DNA of 43,802 nucleotides from JOPF133 sp052144935 (GTDB taxonomy: Bacteria; Acidobacteriota; Terriglobia; Bryobacterales; Bryobacteraceae), in the NCBI GenBank assembly GCA_052144935.1, contig JBKQPR010000195.1:1-43802 (forward strand), given 5' to 3'. Each line of letters starts with the position of its first letter. The stretch's first letter is position 1. This document shows, piece after piece, positions 17,315 to 25,084 of this stretch. Below the pieces are notes generated by a model. The model made no database searches and was not told the origin of the DNA. It worked only from the letters and a program-made list of their open reading frames with translations. Position numbers and translations under genes: made by a program.

Positions 17315-17658
17315 AAGAAAAACTGGACGTGGTGCGCGGGAGCGGCAACGTGTTCCGCGACCTCGGGCACAAGAACGCGGACGCGGAGCAATTCAAGGCG
17401 ATCCTCGCCGCCGAAATCATCAAGGCGCTCGACCGGGGACGCCTGACCGTACGCGCCGCCCACGGCCGCACTGGCATTGCGGCGGCCGACTTCTCTCGCA
17501 TCCGTAACGCGGACCTCGGCCGGTTCACCGTGGACCGTCTTATGTCAATTCTCAACCGCCTCGGGTCACGCGTTGAGGTGAAAATCCGGGTGAGGCCTGT
17601 TGCGACGCAAGAGGCGAGCGCGTATAGCGTGGGCTCCGTACACGCTGCCGCGAGGTGA
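17311..17658 (+). CDS. XRE/HigA-like antitoxin-type regulator without an evident toxin
   Basis: A 115-residue protein starting in the ATGA overlap with the AbrB remnant, which implies translational coupling. The sequence SGNVFRDLGHKNADAEQFKA, then KAILAAEIIKALDRGRLTVR, AAHGRTGIAAADFSRIRNAD and FTVDRLMSILNRLG, is the pattern of XRE-family antitoxins paired with HigB/Gp49-type toxins. It normally represses its own operon. No toxin-like gene lies beside it: the next gene is an unrelated hypothetical protein. The chimeric pairing with an AbrB gene is unusual. It may be a toxin-free relic or may regulate elsewhere. Confidence 0.8.
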   Translation: MKEKLDVVRGSGNVFRDLGHKNADAEQFKAILAAEIIKALDRGRLTVRAAHGRTGIAAADFSRIRNADLGRFTVDRLMSILNRLGSRVEVKIRVRPVATQEASAYSVGSVHAAAR

Positions 17659-17762
17659 GAAGGTGGATCCCCGAGGCACCCGGCTGACCTTCGCCAGCCC
17701 ATTCGATCTACGGGGTGTCACCCGGCGGTAAACTGGTTGTTCTTCTCGCGCGTGTCGCACAA

Positions 17763-18431
17763 ATGCAACTTGACCCTAAATTTTTGCGCCAGCACTATGC
17801 CTCGCTTTCGGATGAAGCGCTTCTGGCAGTCGACCGTGCCGATCTGGTCGAAATGGCGCGGAGGATCTTCGATGACGAGGTGGGCCGCCGAAAACTGGCT
17901 CCGGCGCGGCCCGGCAGGCGAATGCCCGCGCGCCCGATCCTGCCTGAGCCGCCGGATCCGCCCGAGGACCAAGCGGAGGTTGAAGTCGAACCGTCCGGCG
18001 GAGACAAACCGGCCTGGCTGGAAGAGGGCAGTGAAGTATACGCGCAGGAGGTCCGTTCCCCGATGGATCCCGGGGACGCGGCTGTCAACGCTTACGACGC
18101 CCTAAGGGCCGCCGCGATCCCCTGCTATTTGGACCTTTACGAGATGACGCAGGAGAAACGCGATTTCCGGGAGTGGACTCATCGGTGGCGCGTGATGGTC
18201 CCGTACGGTCGCGCCCTCGAAGCCACCAGCGTACTGGAACGCGATATTTTCAACGCGGAATTCGAGGCCGGATGGAGAACCCATCTGGAAGCCCTCACCG
18301 ATGAGCAGCTTGGCGCGATGAATCTGAAGGTTGCCCTTGGTGGCCTGTATGATCGAATCGAGCGCTTGAACAGAGCTTATGACGATGAGTGCGCGCGCCG
18401 CGGGCTGAAACCAAAGTCTGCCTCTCTGTAG
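17763..18431 (+). CDS. Hypothetical acidobacterial protein with DUF2007-like middle
   Basis: A 222-residue protein from the ATG at 17763; an upstream in-frame ATG at 17715 would add 16 residues. The N-terminus MQLDPKFLRQHYASLSDEAL, followed by DRADLVEMARRIFDDEVGRR, looks like a short helical tail. A Pro/Glu-rich linker leads to MDPGDAAVNAYDALRAAAIP, the start of a fold that reminds me of DUF2007 or similar small signalling domains. The C-terminal half is helical (LEALTDEQLGAMNLKVALGG). I do not know its function. The gene stands alone, between the antitoxin-like gene and the convergent transporter. Confidence 0.65.
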   Translation: MQLDPKFLRQHYASLSDEALLAVDRADLVEMARRIFDDEVGRRKLAPARPGRRMPARPILPEPPDPPEDQAEVEVEPSGGDKPAWLEEGSEVYAQEVRSPMDPGDAAVNAYDALRAAAIPCYLDLYEMTQEKRDFREWTHRWRVMVPYGRALEATSVLERDIFNAEFEAGWRTHLEALTDEQLGAMNLKVALGGLYDRIERLNRAYDDECARRGLKPKSASL

Positions 18432-18456
18432 GATTCCGCCAACGGGCCACGGGCTG

Positions 18457-19377
18457 CTAAGCTGTCGCGGGCTTTCTCGACCTGGCGGTGGTGATGACGA
18501 TCACGCTGACGAGCACCAGCAGTGTCCCCAGCAAGGTTCGCGGACCTACGGCCTCGCCGCCGAGAAAATGCCCCAGCGCGACGGCCACGACGGGGTTGAC
18601 ATAGGCGTACGTTCCAACCTTCGTCGGAGACTCGTGGTGGATCAGCCATACGTATGCCGTGAACGCCACGATCGACCCGGCGACGATCAGGTAGGCTAAC
18701 GCGATCCACGCTCCGCGCGAAACCGCCTGAAGCTGAAATCCGTGGAACTCTCCCAAGGCGCCCGAGACGAGCGTGAGCATGACGCCTCCGCTGAGCATCT
18801 GCGCGGCTGAACTCATGGGCTTCGAGGCGGGCAACGGCAATTTGCGCGTGAGCGCGGAGCTTGCCGACCAACTGATGGCCGCTACCACCAGCGCGATGGC
18901 GCCCGCGGTGTCGACCGGAACTTCTCCAAAACTCAGCGTGCGGCCGACCAGCACGGCCACGCCACAGATTCCGACCGCCAGCGCAACCGCCAGCCGCACC
19001 GTGAGCCGCTGGGTCCCAAGAAGGAGAATCTCGAAGAGGGCCATGAAGACGGGAATGGTCGCCATCATGACGGCGGCGATTCCCGATGGCACGCGGCGCT
19101 CCGCCCAGAAAAGCAATCCGTAATCGAGGACAAAAATCAGCACCGCCACCAACGACGCTGCCTTCCACTCCCGGCCGGTGGGCGAGGCCGTGCCAGACAC
19201 ACGCATCCACGTATACAGGATTGTTCCGGCGAGCACAAAACGCATCCCGGCGAGAAGAAAGGGAGGAACCTCCTGGACGCCCACGCGGATGGCGAGAAAA
19301 GTAGAACCCCAGACCAGATAGATGATGCTGAAGGCCAGCAACACCTTCCAGGCCGCCGGCTTGGATGTGTCGTTCAC
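18457..19377 (-). CDS. EamA/DMT-superfamily transporter (YedA-like)
   Basis: About 306 residues from a GTG at 19377 with GGAG six bases upstream; the longer frame to 19491 lacks both. Ten hydrophobic helices form two EamA repeats. The first begins VLLAFSIIYLVWGSTFLAIR, the classic YedA/RhaT signature. The second includes LVVAAISWSASSALTRKLPL and ends TLLGTLLVLVSVIVITTARS. Family members export amino acids, purines or other metabolites across the inner membrane; the substrate here cannot be predicted. It stands apart from its neighbours. Confidence 0.92.
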   Translation of the reverse strand: MNDTSKPAAWKVLLAFSIIYLVWGSTFLAIRVGVQEVPPFLLAGMRFVLAGTILYTWMRVSGTASPTGREWKAASLVAVLIFVLDYGLLFWAERRVPSGIAAVMMATIPVFMALFEILLLGTQRLTVRLAVALAVGICGVAVLVGRTLSFGEVPVDTAGAIALVVAAISWSASSALTRKLPLPASKPMSSAAQMLSGGVMLTLVSGALGEFHGFQLQAVSRGAWIALAYLIVAGSIVAFTAYVWLIHHESPTKVGTYAYVNPVVAVALGHFLGGEAVGPRTLLGTLLVLVSVIVITTARSRKPATA

Positions 19378-19579
19378 CGAAGGCTCCGCGAGGGCTGCCC
19401 GGAGACACAAGCCCGCCTCCTTCGATAGATCGCCTCGACAAGCCCGGAGATGCAGCGTGGCTCTATAGAAAGTTTCTTCGCCGTGAAACACTTTTGTTTA
19501 TCGGCGGGCGCGGCGGGGTGTGGCTGTGCGCGGCGGGTAGGCCGTCGCTCCGGGACTTGGATCGGGATTCCGCTTGCGT

Positions 19580-20017
19580 CTACGGTTCCGGAGAACTGGT
19601 CTCGGACCAATGCGAGTGAATGATCCGCCAGCCCTCCTTCTTGCGCTGGTACACCTGTGTGGCGTTCCAGCGCGTTGTCGCGGTTCCGACGTGCCTGACG
19701 AGGATATACGTGAGGATGGCGGTGTCGCCGCTCGATTGCACCTTGGGATCGGCCATTTCGTATCTGTCGAACAGAGGCCGGCCCCGGTAACCCTCAAAGA
19801 GCGCCTTTACCGCCGGCAGGCCATCGAGCCGCTGGCCCACGACGGCGTGGAAGTAGGTGATCTCTGGGTCTGAAATCGCCAGGAGCGGATCGGGATTCCC
19901 GGCGCCCCAGCCGTCCAAAGCCTGGCGCTCCAACGCGAGGATCTCGCGCGCGGTGGTTTGATTCTGGTCGCCGGCTGCCAATACACCGCATAACGCGGCG
20001 GCTACGGCAAAAGGCAT
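19580..20017 (-). CDS. NTF2-like / DUF4440 protein with signal peptide
   Basis: A 145-residue protein starting MPFAVAAALCGVLAAGDQN, a short secretion leader. The rest fits the cone-shaped NTF2/SnoaL fold of DUF4440: AREILALERQALDGWGAGNP, SDPEITYFHAVVGQRLDG, TAILTYILVRHVGT and the C-terminal strand GWRIIHSHWSET. Such proteins bind small molecules or act as steroid-isomerase-like enzymes; none can be assigned here. Its ATG shares one base with the stop of the upstream gene (TAATG at 20019-20015), so it is probably translationally coupled to the frameshifted membrane gene. Confidence 0.85.
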   Translation of the reverse strand: MPFAVAAALCGVLAAGDQNQTTAREILALERQALDGWGAGNPDPLLAISDPEITYFHAVVGQRLDGLPAVKALFEGYRGRPLFDRYEMADPKVQSSGDTAILTYILVRHVGTATTRWNATQVYQRKKEGWRIIHSHWSETSSPEP

Positions 20018-20507
20018 TATCGGAAGAGGCGGCCCGGCCCTTCAGGTGAAGCCTGGCGATGCGATTCCAACCAATCCGCCAGGCGCTTGGCATTCGGCAG
20101 GCCAGGGGGCAGGAGGACCTCCGCGCCATCACGGAAGACCACCTGGTAGCCAGCTGGGCTGGACCTGCGCACCGCTTGAACCTTTACGACATCGGAAAGG
20201 GTGCGTATCTCGGGCTCGGGGCTCCGCAATTTCCGAAACCGGAACAGACTTTCGTCGCAGGTGAATTCCACGATCCTCCACCGTCGCTCCAGATGGTGAG
20301 CGCGAAAGCGACTGCGCCGATAACGGGGAAGCAGGCCATGGCGGCGATTTGGGTGCCTTTGCCGGGCGTGAAATGGTGGGCCAGCGCAGACCGGACCAGA
20401 GCAAGGAAAAGCCCAACGCCGGCGCCGCCGAAACTCAGGCACGTCAGCCCGGTTTGGAGCGTCCTCGATAAGAGCTGCCGTTTGGTGAGCTCGCCGCAGA
20501 TCGTCAT
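20017..20507 (-). pseudogene. Frameshifted two-TM membrane protein with PH-like C-terminus
   Basis: From the ATG at 20507 the frame reads MTICGELTKRQLLSRTLQTG with two hydrophobic segments (TGLTCLSFGGAGVGLFLALV and AAMACFPVIGAVAFALTIW). Near 20296 the sense jumps one frame and goes on as ERRWRIVEFTCDESLFRFRK, then TLSDVVKVQAVRRSSPAGYQ and a natural end. A single missing base (TGGAGCG instead of TGGGAGCG) explains the break. The fused product of about 163 residues looks like a small inner-membrane protein with a PH-like domain. It is either a real mutation or a sequencing error. Coupled to the NTF2-like gene. Confidence 0.65.
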
Positions 20508-20646
20508 AACGCGTCTGCCAGACCGAGTGTGCCAGAAGAGATCGGCCCTCCGCCAGTAGACCAAGGTCGGTATTCGGGGAACCCTCTGATCCCCTCCGAC
20601 CTTCGCTCGGCGGTAACAGCGCGCCCGCAACGCCCCGACGGCCCTC

Positions 20647-21708
20647 TTACTCCACCATCTGTGGGTGGGTAAACAAAAAGTGGTCGAAGTAATAGTGCAT
20701 GAGCAACACGCAGAGTACCACCACAAAGTAGCTCTGGTCGGCGGCTTTCAGGGGCGTTAGAGCGCGCACCAACACGGTCAGCAGCACCAACACGCCGGTA
20801 GCGGCCAGGAAGCAGGCGTAGTAGGCGGCCATGTTGTCCCGGCGCACCAGGCGCTTGACGAAGCCGTTTTGAATTTCGCCGCGCTGGAGGCGCAGACGGT
20901 TGATCAACCACAGCAGAAACAGGTACTGGAAGGAATGCCAGGTGTTGTAGCCCTGAAAGAGCACGTCCAGGTTCGAGCCTAGCGGCAGACAGAACGAAAC
21001 CACCGTAGTGGTGGCGATCAGCAGGGTTTTGGGCACGCTGCCGCGGCCCTCGCGGAACTCGCGCACGGTCTTCACCAGCCACACCGCCAGAAACGCGCCG
21101 AATACCACCCCGGCCATCTGCGGCAAAGGGAGGGCGCGCAGCCAGTCGGGGTAGGGAAGCAGCACGCCGCCAACCGCGAACTGTCGCATCGAGAGCTTGT
21201 AGAGGCCGATGGGGTAGAGGCCGGTGAGGATCAGGCCGTAATCGACGTAGCGCGACCAGTTCTCTTCCGCCCAGGCGCTGCGGCGGCGGTAACAGTCGGT
21301 CAGGTAGATGATCTGGTGCAGCACGTGGAGCGAGGCCCAGGAGAAAAAGAAAGTCACCAGCAGGGTGTACTGATAGATGCCGAGGTAGATCACCGCCACC
21401 GGCAGCAGGAACGCCAGCCAGGCATACCAGGGGTATCGGGAGCGGAATTTTCCGTCCAGAAAGGTATAGGTGATGGTGGAAAACAGGTGGGGCCCGCCGA
21501 TCAGCGCGGCCACTGTGATATTGATCATGTCGATGGCCTGGCGCTGGGTCAACCAGCCGGAGAGCTGTGCCAGCCAAGCCATGATAAACGGCAAGGGCAC
21601 CAGGACAACGGCGCTGAAAATGATGAGCGGCAGGTCCCAGGAGGGCTTGTAAATCCAGCCGGGCTCCCGTCCGGAGACAAGCGGAGCAGCGCGAGCGAAT
21701 GCGGCCAT
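20647..21708 (-). CDS. Polytopic membrane protein with conserved histidines in helices
   Basis: A 353-residue protein from the ATG at 21708 (MAAFARAAPLVSGREPGWIY); longer in-frame extensions run into the repeats at 21757-21928. Around eight to ten hydrophobic helices are visible. Histidines are placed in or at the ends of helices: GGPHLFSTITYTFLDGKFRS, SWASLHVLHQIIYLTD, NTWHSFQYLFLLWLINR and LLMHYYFDHFLF. Such spacing recalls membrane metal enzymes (Brp/Blh carotenoid oxygenase-like or desaturase-like), but I cannot name the family with confidence. It stands alone, with the repeat region upstream. Confidence 0.75.
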   Translation of the reverse strand: MAAFARAAPLVSGREPGWIYKPSWDLPLIIFSAVVLVPLPFIMAWLAQLSGWLTQRQAIDMINITVAALIGGPHLFSTITYTFLDGKFRSRYPWYAWLAFLLPVAVIYLGIYQYTLLVTFFFSWASLHVLHQIIYLTDCYRRRSAWAEENWSRYVDYGLILTGLYPIGLYKLSMRQFAVGGVLLPYPDWLRALPLPQMAGVVFGAFLAVWLVKTVREFREGRGSVPKTLLIATTTVVSFCLPLGSNLDVLFQGYNTWHSFQYLFLLWLINRLRLQRGEIQNGFVKRLVRRDNMAAYYACFLAATGVLVLLTVLVRALTPLKAADQSYFVVVLCVLLMHYYFDHFLFTHPQMVE

Positions 21709-22278
21709 AGCGAAATGATAGAACAGTTGGGACGGCTCTTCAAAGTCGGGTTGCGGGCTGGTCTCTGAACCTCCGCGGACAGGCCCCCGGTCTCCTCCCA
21801 CTTTCGGAGCCCGGCGGTGGAAATCCGGCTGGTCTCTGAACCTCCGCGGACGGGCCCCGAGCATGAGCAACTCAACGCCGTCGATGGTGGAAATCTGGCT
21901 GGTCTCTGAACCTCCGCGGACGGGCCCCTGGCCTGGCGGGGTCCCGCGGGGGGATCTCTGGGAGCGGGAAAGCGGAAGACACCAAGCGGTGCCAAGCCCA
22001 CGGGCGATCTATCCCAGCGATAGCTTGACCAGCAGGGAAGCCGCCAGCGGCTTGCCATCCGGCAGGATGTCGCGCCGTGCCCGCCATCGAACGCCGTGCC
22101 GCGGGGTTCGGGTTGGGCTATCCGCATACGCCACTTCCAGCCGGCCGGCGCGGGCGGACCGAGTTGGCCGAACTTGTGAACCGCCCGCCAGCGCGGGTGA
22201 ACTGCCCTGTGGCCGACCGGCTCTCGCCTGGCCACTGATATACTCCAGTTTCAAAGCCTTGGCGCGGGTAATCCAAAT
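21709..22278. other. 570-bp repeat-bearing gap without a convincing gene
   Basis: No frame here has a ribosome site and a credible protein. The first 220 bp hold three direct copies of a ~31-bp element (separate entry). The rest is GC-rich with short inverted segments around CCGGCC/GGCCGG. The last 40 bp hold a TTCAAAGCCTTGGCGCGGG element and the first copy of a 20-bp tandem duplication that covers the next gene's start. Confidence 0.6.
21757..21928. repeat. Three direct copies of a ~31-bp element, period ~70 bp
   Basis: GCTGGTCTCTGAACCTCCGC, followed by GGACGGGCCCC (GGACAGGCCCC in copy 1), occurs at 21757-21788, 21828-21858 and 21898-21928, nearly unchanged. The ~40-bp spacers differ but share GGTGGAAATC just before copies 2 and 3. 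It is too few and too irregular for CRISPR, and it lies upstream of the membrane protein at 21708. Confidence 0.85.
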
Positions 22279-22298
22279 TTGGCGCGGGTAATCCAAAT
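22259..22298. repeat. Perfect 20-bp tandem duplication over a start codon
   Basis: TTGGCGCGGGTAATCCAAAT is present twice back to back (22259-22278, 22279-22298). The second copy contains the TTG I take as the start of the GT-C-like gene. The first is out of phase with it. Confidence 0.9.
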
Positions 22299-24501
22299 AC
22301 TGTTCGGAGCGAGCTTCACGGCCGGGCTTGCGACGGCCCTTGGGGCGCTGGTGCTGCGAGGGTTGCGGATCCGGCTGTACCGGGTGGAATCGGCGCTGTT
22401 TGCCTTCCTGGCCGGGTCTGCCTGCCTGAGCGTGGCGACCTGCGCGCTGTGCGCCATCGGTCAGGCGCGGGGGGTCGTTTTTCTGGCGGCCGGCGCACCG
22501 GTGATCGCGAGTGCCCTGTGGCTCTGGTGGAAAGATCCGCCCGGGGTGCCCTCTGGCCCCGAGGACACTCCTGAGGGCACCCGGCAGGGCCCACGGCGGT
22601 GGCCGCTGGGACGCCCATGGGGCTCGGTTGGTTGGCAAGCCCTATTTTATGTGGGGCTTGGGCTGTTCTCGATCATCTATTTCTTTAACGCCCTGGCGCC
22701 GGAGGCCAGTCCGGACGGCGCCGGCTACCACTTGGGCAACGTGCTGCGAATGTGGGAACGGCACGGCTTCGCCTGGGATTACCACAGCCTGTATGCCTGG
22801 TTTCCGCAGGGCATGGAGATGCTGTTCCTGGTGGCCTTCTGCCTGGGAGGCCACTCTTCGGCGGCGCTGGTGCATGCGGCCTTCCTGGTGGCCTTGCCGC
22901 TGCTGATGGCCAACTTCGGGCGGCGGTTCGGATTCCCGCGCGCGGCGTTGGGCGCCGGTTTGCTGGTTTTTGCCAGCCCGGTGGTGGGCATTGACGGCGC
23001 CTCGGCCTACAACGATGTGGCGCTTGCAACGGTGAGTTTTGCAGTTGTGTACTTAGCTCAACTATTGGTTGAAGAATATGATTATAAACTATTGCTGGTA
23101 ATTGGCTTGCTAGTAGGATTCTGTTATGGGATCAAGTATACCGGCGGGCTGGCGCTGCCGCTTGCGCTGTGGTGGAGTCCGCGCAACCGGCGCAGCCTGT
23201 GGGTGTTGGCCGGGGCATCGCTGACGGCGGGGCCATGGATCGTCCGCAACTGGCTGTGGCTGGGGAATCCCGTGGCGCCGTTTCTCAACCGCCTGTTCCC
23301 CAATCCGTATTATTATCCCGGTCCCGAGCAGAGCTACCTGGCCGATCTGAGCCACTATGAGAGCTTCCACCACTGGTGGCAAATGCCGGTAGATCTGGCG
23401 GTCTTCGGCGGGTCGATCAGCGGAATTCTGGGGCCGGTGTTCCTGCTGGCGCCGTTGGCGCTTCTGGCGCTGCGCAATCCGCATGGGCGGAGGCTGCTGC
23501 TGGCCGCGGCGGTATGGGCCGTTCCCGCCTGGTTCAATAGCGGGGCGCGATTCCTGATTCCGGCGCTGCCGTTCCTGGCCCTGGCGATGGGAATGGCGAT
23601 GGAGAATTCCTGGGGCGCCCTGCCGGCGGTGGCGGCTTTTCAACTCTGGGCCTGCTGGCCGGGGACGCTGGCGGCCTATGCCGCTCCTTGGTCGTGGCGC
23701 ATCCGGGATATCCCGGTTCAAGCCGCGTTGCGAAGGCAACCCGAGGCTGCGTTTCTGGCGTCGCGATTGCCGGATTATGCGCTCAAAGATGCCCTCGAGC
23801 GCTCAGTGAAGCCGGGCGAGAAGATTTTTTCTTACGCCGGGCGGCCGGAGGCCTACCTGGATCGGACTATCGTAGTAGGTTATGAATCTGCTTTAGGTAT
23901 TCTTTTGCAAGATATTATTGCGCAAGCAGTTGCTAGCGAAGCGATAATCCGGCGCCGTTGGCAGGTTAACGGCCCGCCGGCGCTGGCCGTACGCCTGATG
24001 TCCCGGCAGGCGCACCCTGACGACTGGAAGATTGGAGCGGTCCACATATGGGATCAGGGTGGGGAAGTGCGGCCAAGCTGGTTTTCCGCCTCTCCCAACT
24101 CCTGGCAGGCGGCCTTGGCTTTCGATGGTCCGGTTACCCGCTGGTGTACCTGGCAATCCTTAGAGCGCGGTTTCTGGCTGGAGGCGGATTTTCCGGAGCC
24201 GCTCGCCATCAGCCGGGTCACTGCGGAAATGGCGTCCGTGCCGGATGCTCATCCACAACTTGAGATCTACACCGGGCCCTACCAGTGGAGCAGCGTCCCG
24301 GATGCCGCTGCGGAGGATTTCGCCATTCCGCCCCGCGACCTTCGCCAAGAGGCGATGCGTCAATTGAAAGCGCGCGGGATCTTCTACCTTCTCCTGAACG
24401 ATTCCGACCTGCCCGCGCGAGACTTGAAGGAGAACCCGAACCTGTGGGGTGTCACAGAGATCCAGGAGGCTCATGGAACCCGGTTCTACCGCATCGACTG
24501 A
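22279..24501 (+). CDS. GT-C-like polytopic membrane glycosyltransferase candidate, paralog A
   Basis: About 740 residues. Start TTG at 22279, chosen because LFGASFTAGLATALGALVL aligns with the N-terminus of the paralog at 28556-30829 (LFGASFTAAVATAMG). At least ten hydrophobic helices follow, with the GT-C style luminal loops NALAPEASPDGAGYHLG and GIDGASAYNDVALA and an aromatic loop LFPNPYYYPGPEQSYLADLS. The last ~170 residues look like a carbohydrate-binding-type beta domain (RPSWFSASPNSWQAALAFDG). It probably transfers a sugar from a lipid carrier; donor unknown. Odd points: a palindrome encoding a hydrophilic insert at 22544-22582, AT-rich codon islands at 23041-23120 and 23881-23940, and a tandem array seemingly derived from its 3' end. 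Confidence 0.75.
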   Translation: MARVIQILFGASFTAGLATALGALVLRGLRIRLYRVESALFAFLAGSACLSVATCALCAIGQARGVVFLAAGAPVIASALWLWWKDPPGVPSGPEDTPEGTRQGPRRWPLGRPWGSVGWQALFYVGLGLFSIIYFFNALAPEASPDGAGYHLGNVLRMWERHGFAWDYHSLYAWFPQGMEMLFLVAFCLGGHSSAALVHAAFLVALPLLMANFGRRFGFPRAALGAGLLVFASPVVGIDGASAYNDVALATVSFAVVYLAQLLVEEYDYKLLLVIGLLVGFCYGIKYTGGLALPLALWWSPRNRRSLWVLAGASLTAGPWIVRNWLWLGNPVAPFLNRLFPNPYYYPGPEQSYLADLSHYESFHHWWQMPVDLAVFGGSISGILGPVFLLAPLALLALRNPHGRRLLLAAAVWAVPAWFNSGARFLIPALPFLALAMGMAMENSWGALPAVAAFQLWACWPGTLAAYAAPWSWRIRDIPVQAALRRQPEAAFLASRLPDYALKDALERSVKPGEKIFSYAGRPEAYLDRTIVVGYESALGILLQDIIAQAVASEAIIRRRWQVNGPPALAVRLMSRQAHPDDWKIGAVHIWDQGGEVRPSWFSASPNSWQAALAFDGPVTRWCTWQSLERGFWLEADFPEPLAISRVTAEMASVPDAHPQLEIYTGPYQWSSVPDAAAEDFAIPPRDLRQEAMRQLKARGIFYLLLNDSDLPARDLKENPNLWGVTEIQEAHGTRFYRID
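22544..22582. repeat. Palindromic repeat inserted in frame in a coding sequence
   Basis: GGGTGCCCTC (22544-22553) and GAGGGCACCC (22573-22582) form 10-bp arms around a 19-nt loop. It encodes a Pro/Gly/Glu-rich stretch (GVPSGPEDTPEGTRQ) that the paralog lacks. Related sequence lies at 42209-42310. Confidence 0.7.
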
Positions 24502-25067
24502 GCGGCCGACGGCGCCCGGTGGCGGCAGCGCTCGTGGCCGGGGGTTTGCGAACCTGCGGGGTGTCACAACTGAGCGGCCTGCGGAACTCGGTGGCCGCGG
24601 CGAACGCGGCCATAGGCACCCGAACCCGTGGGGTGTCACTGATGAGCGGCTTGGAGCGCCCGGTGGCGGCGGTGCTTGCGGACGGAGGTTTGCGAACCTG
24701 CGGGGTGTCACGGATGAGCGGCCCGCCGCGCCCAGCGGCGGCGGTGGCGGCCGGGGGTTTGCGAACCTGTTGGGCGTCACAGGCGAGCGGCCTGCGGCGC
24801 CCAGCGGCTGCTCTGGCGGCCGGGGGCAGGCGAACCTGTGGGGTGTCGTCACGGATGAGCGAGCTTCAGCGCCCAGCGGCGGCTCTGGCGGCCGGGGGCA
24901 GGCGAAGCTGTGGAGTGTCACTGATGAGCGGCCTGCGGCGCCCGGTGGCGGCAGTGCTGGCGGCCGGGGGCAGGCGAACCTGTGGAGTGTCACCGATGAG
25001 CGGCCTGCGGCGCCCGGTGGCGGCGGTGCTCGCGACCGGGGATTTGCGAACCTGTGGGGTGTCACAG
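24500..25067. repeat. Tandem array of eight ~72-bp units
   Basis: Eight degenerate units run from just after the stop of the GT-C-like gene. Each starts TGAGCGGCC and ends GCGAACCTGTGGGGTGTCAC or close to it. Unit lengths are about 69-72 bp, always near a multiple of three, so a Gly/Pro/Arg-rich 24-residue repeat (ERPAAPGGG, then GRGQANLWGVTD) stays open through the array into the next gene. The last unit's end (25047-25067) is identical over 21 bp to 24437-24457 in the upstream gene. Confidence 0.9.
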
Positions 25068-25084
25068 TTGGCCCGCTACGGCGC

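Noticed and set aside
19475..19490. Fourth parS site
   Set aside because: The right half CGTGAAACA is perfect but the left half has four mismatches in 16; likely chance.
24500..25067. CRISPR array
   Set aside because: Units are contiguous and degenerate along their whole length, with no unique spacers and no cas genes.
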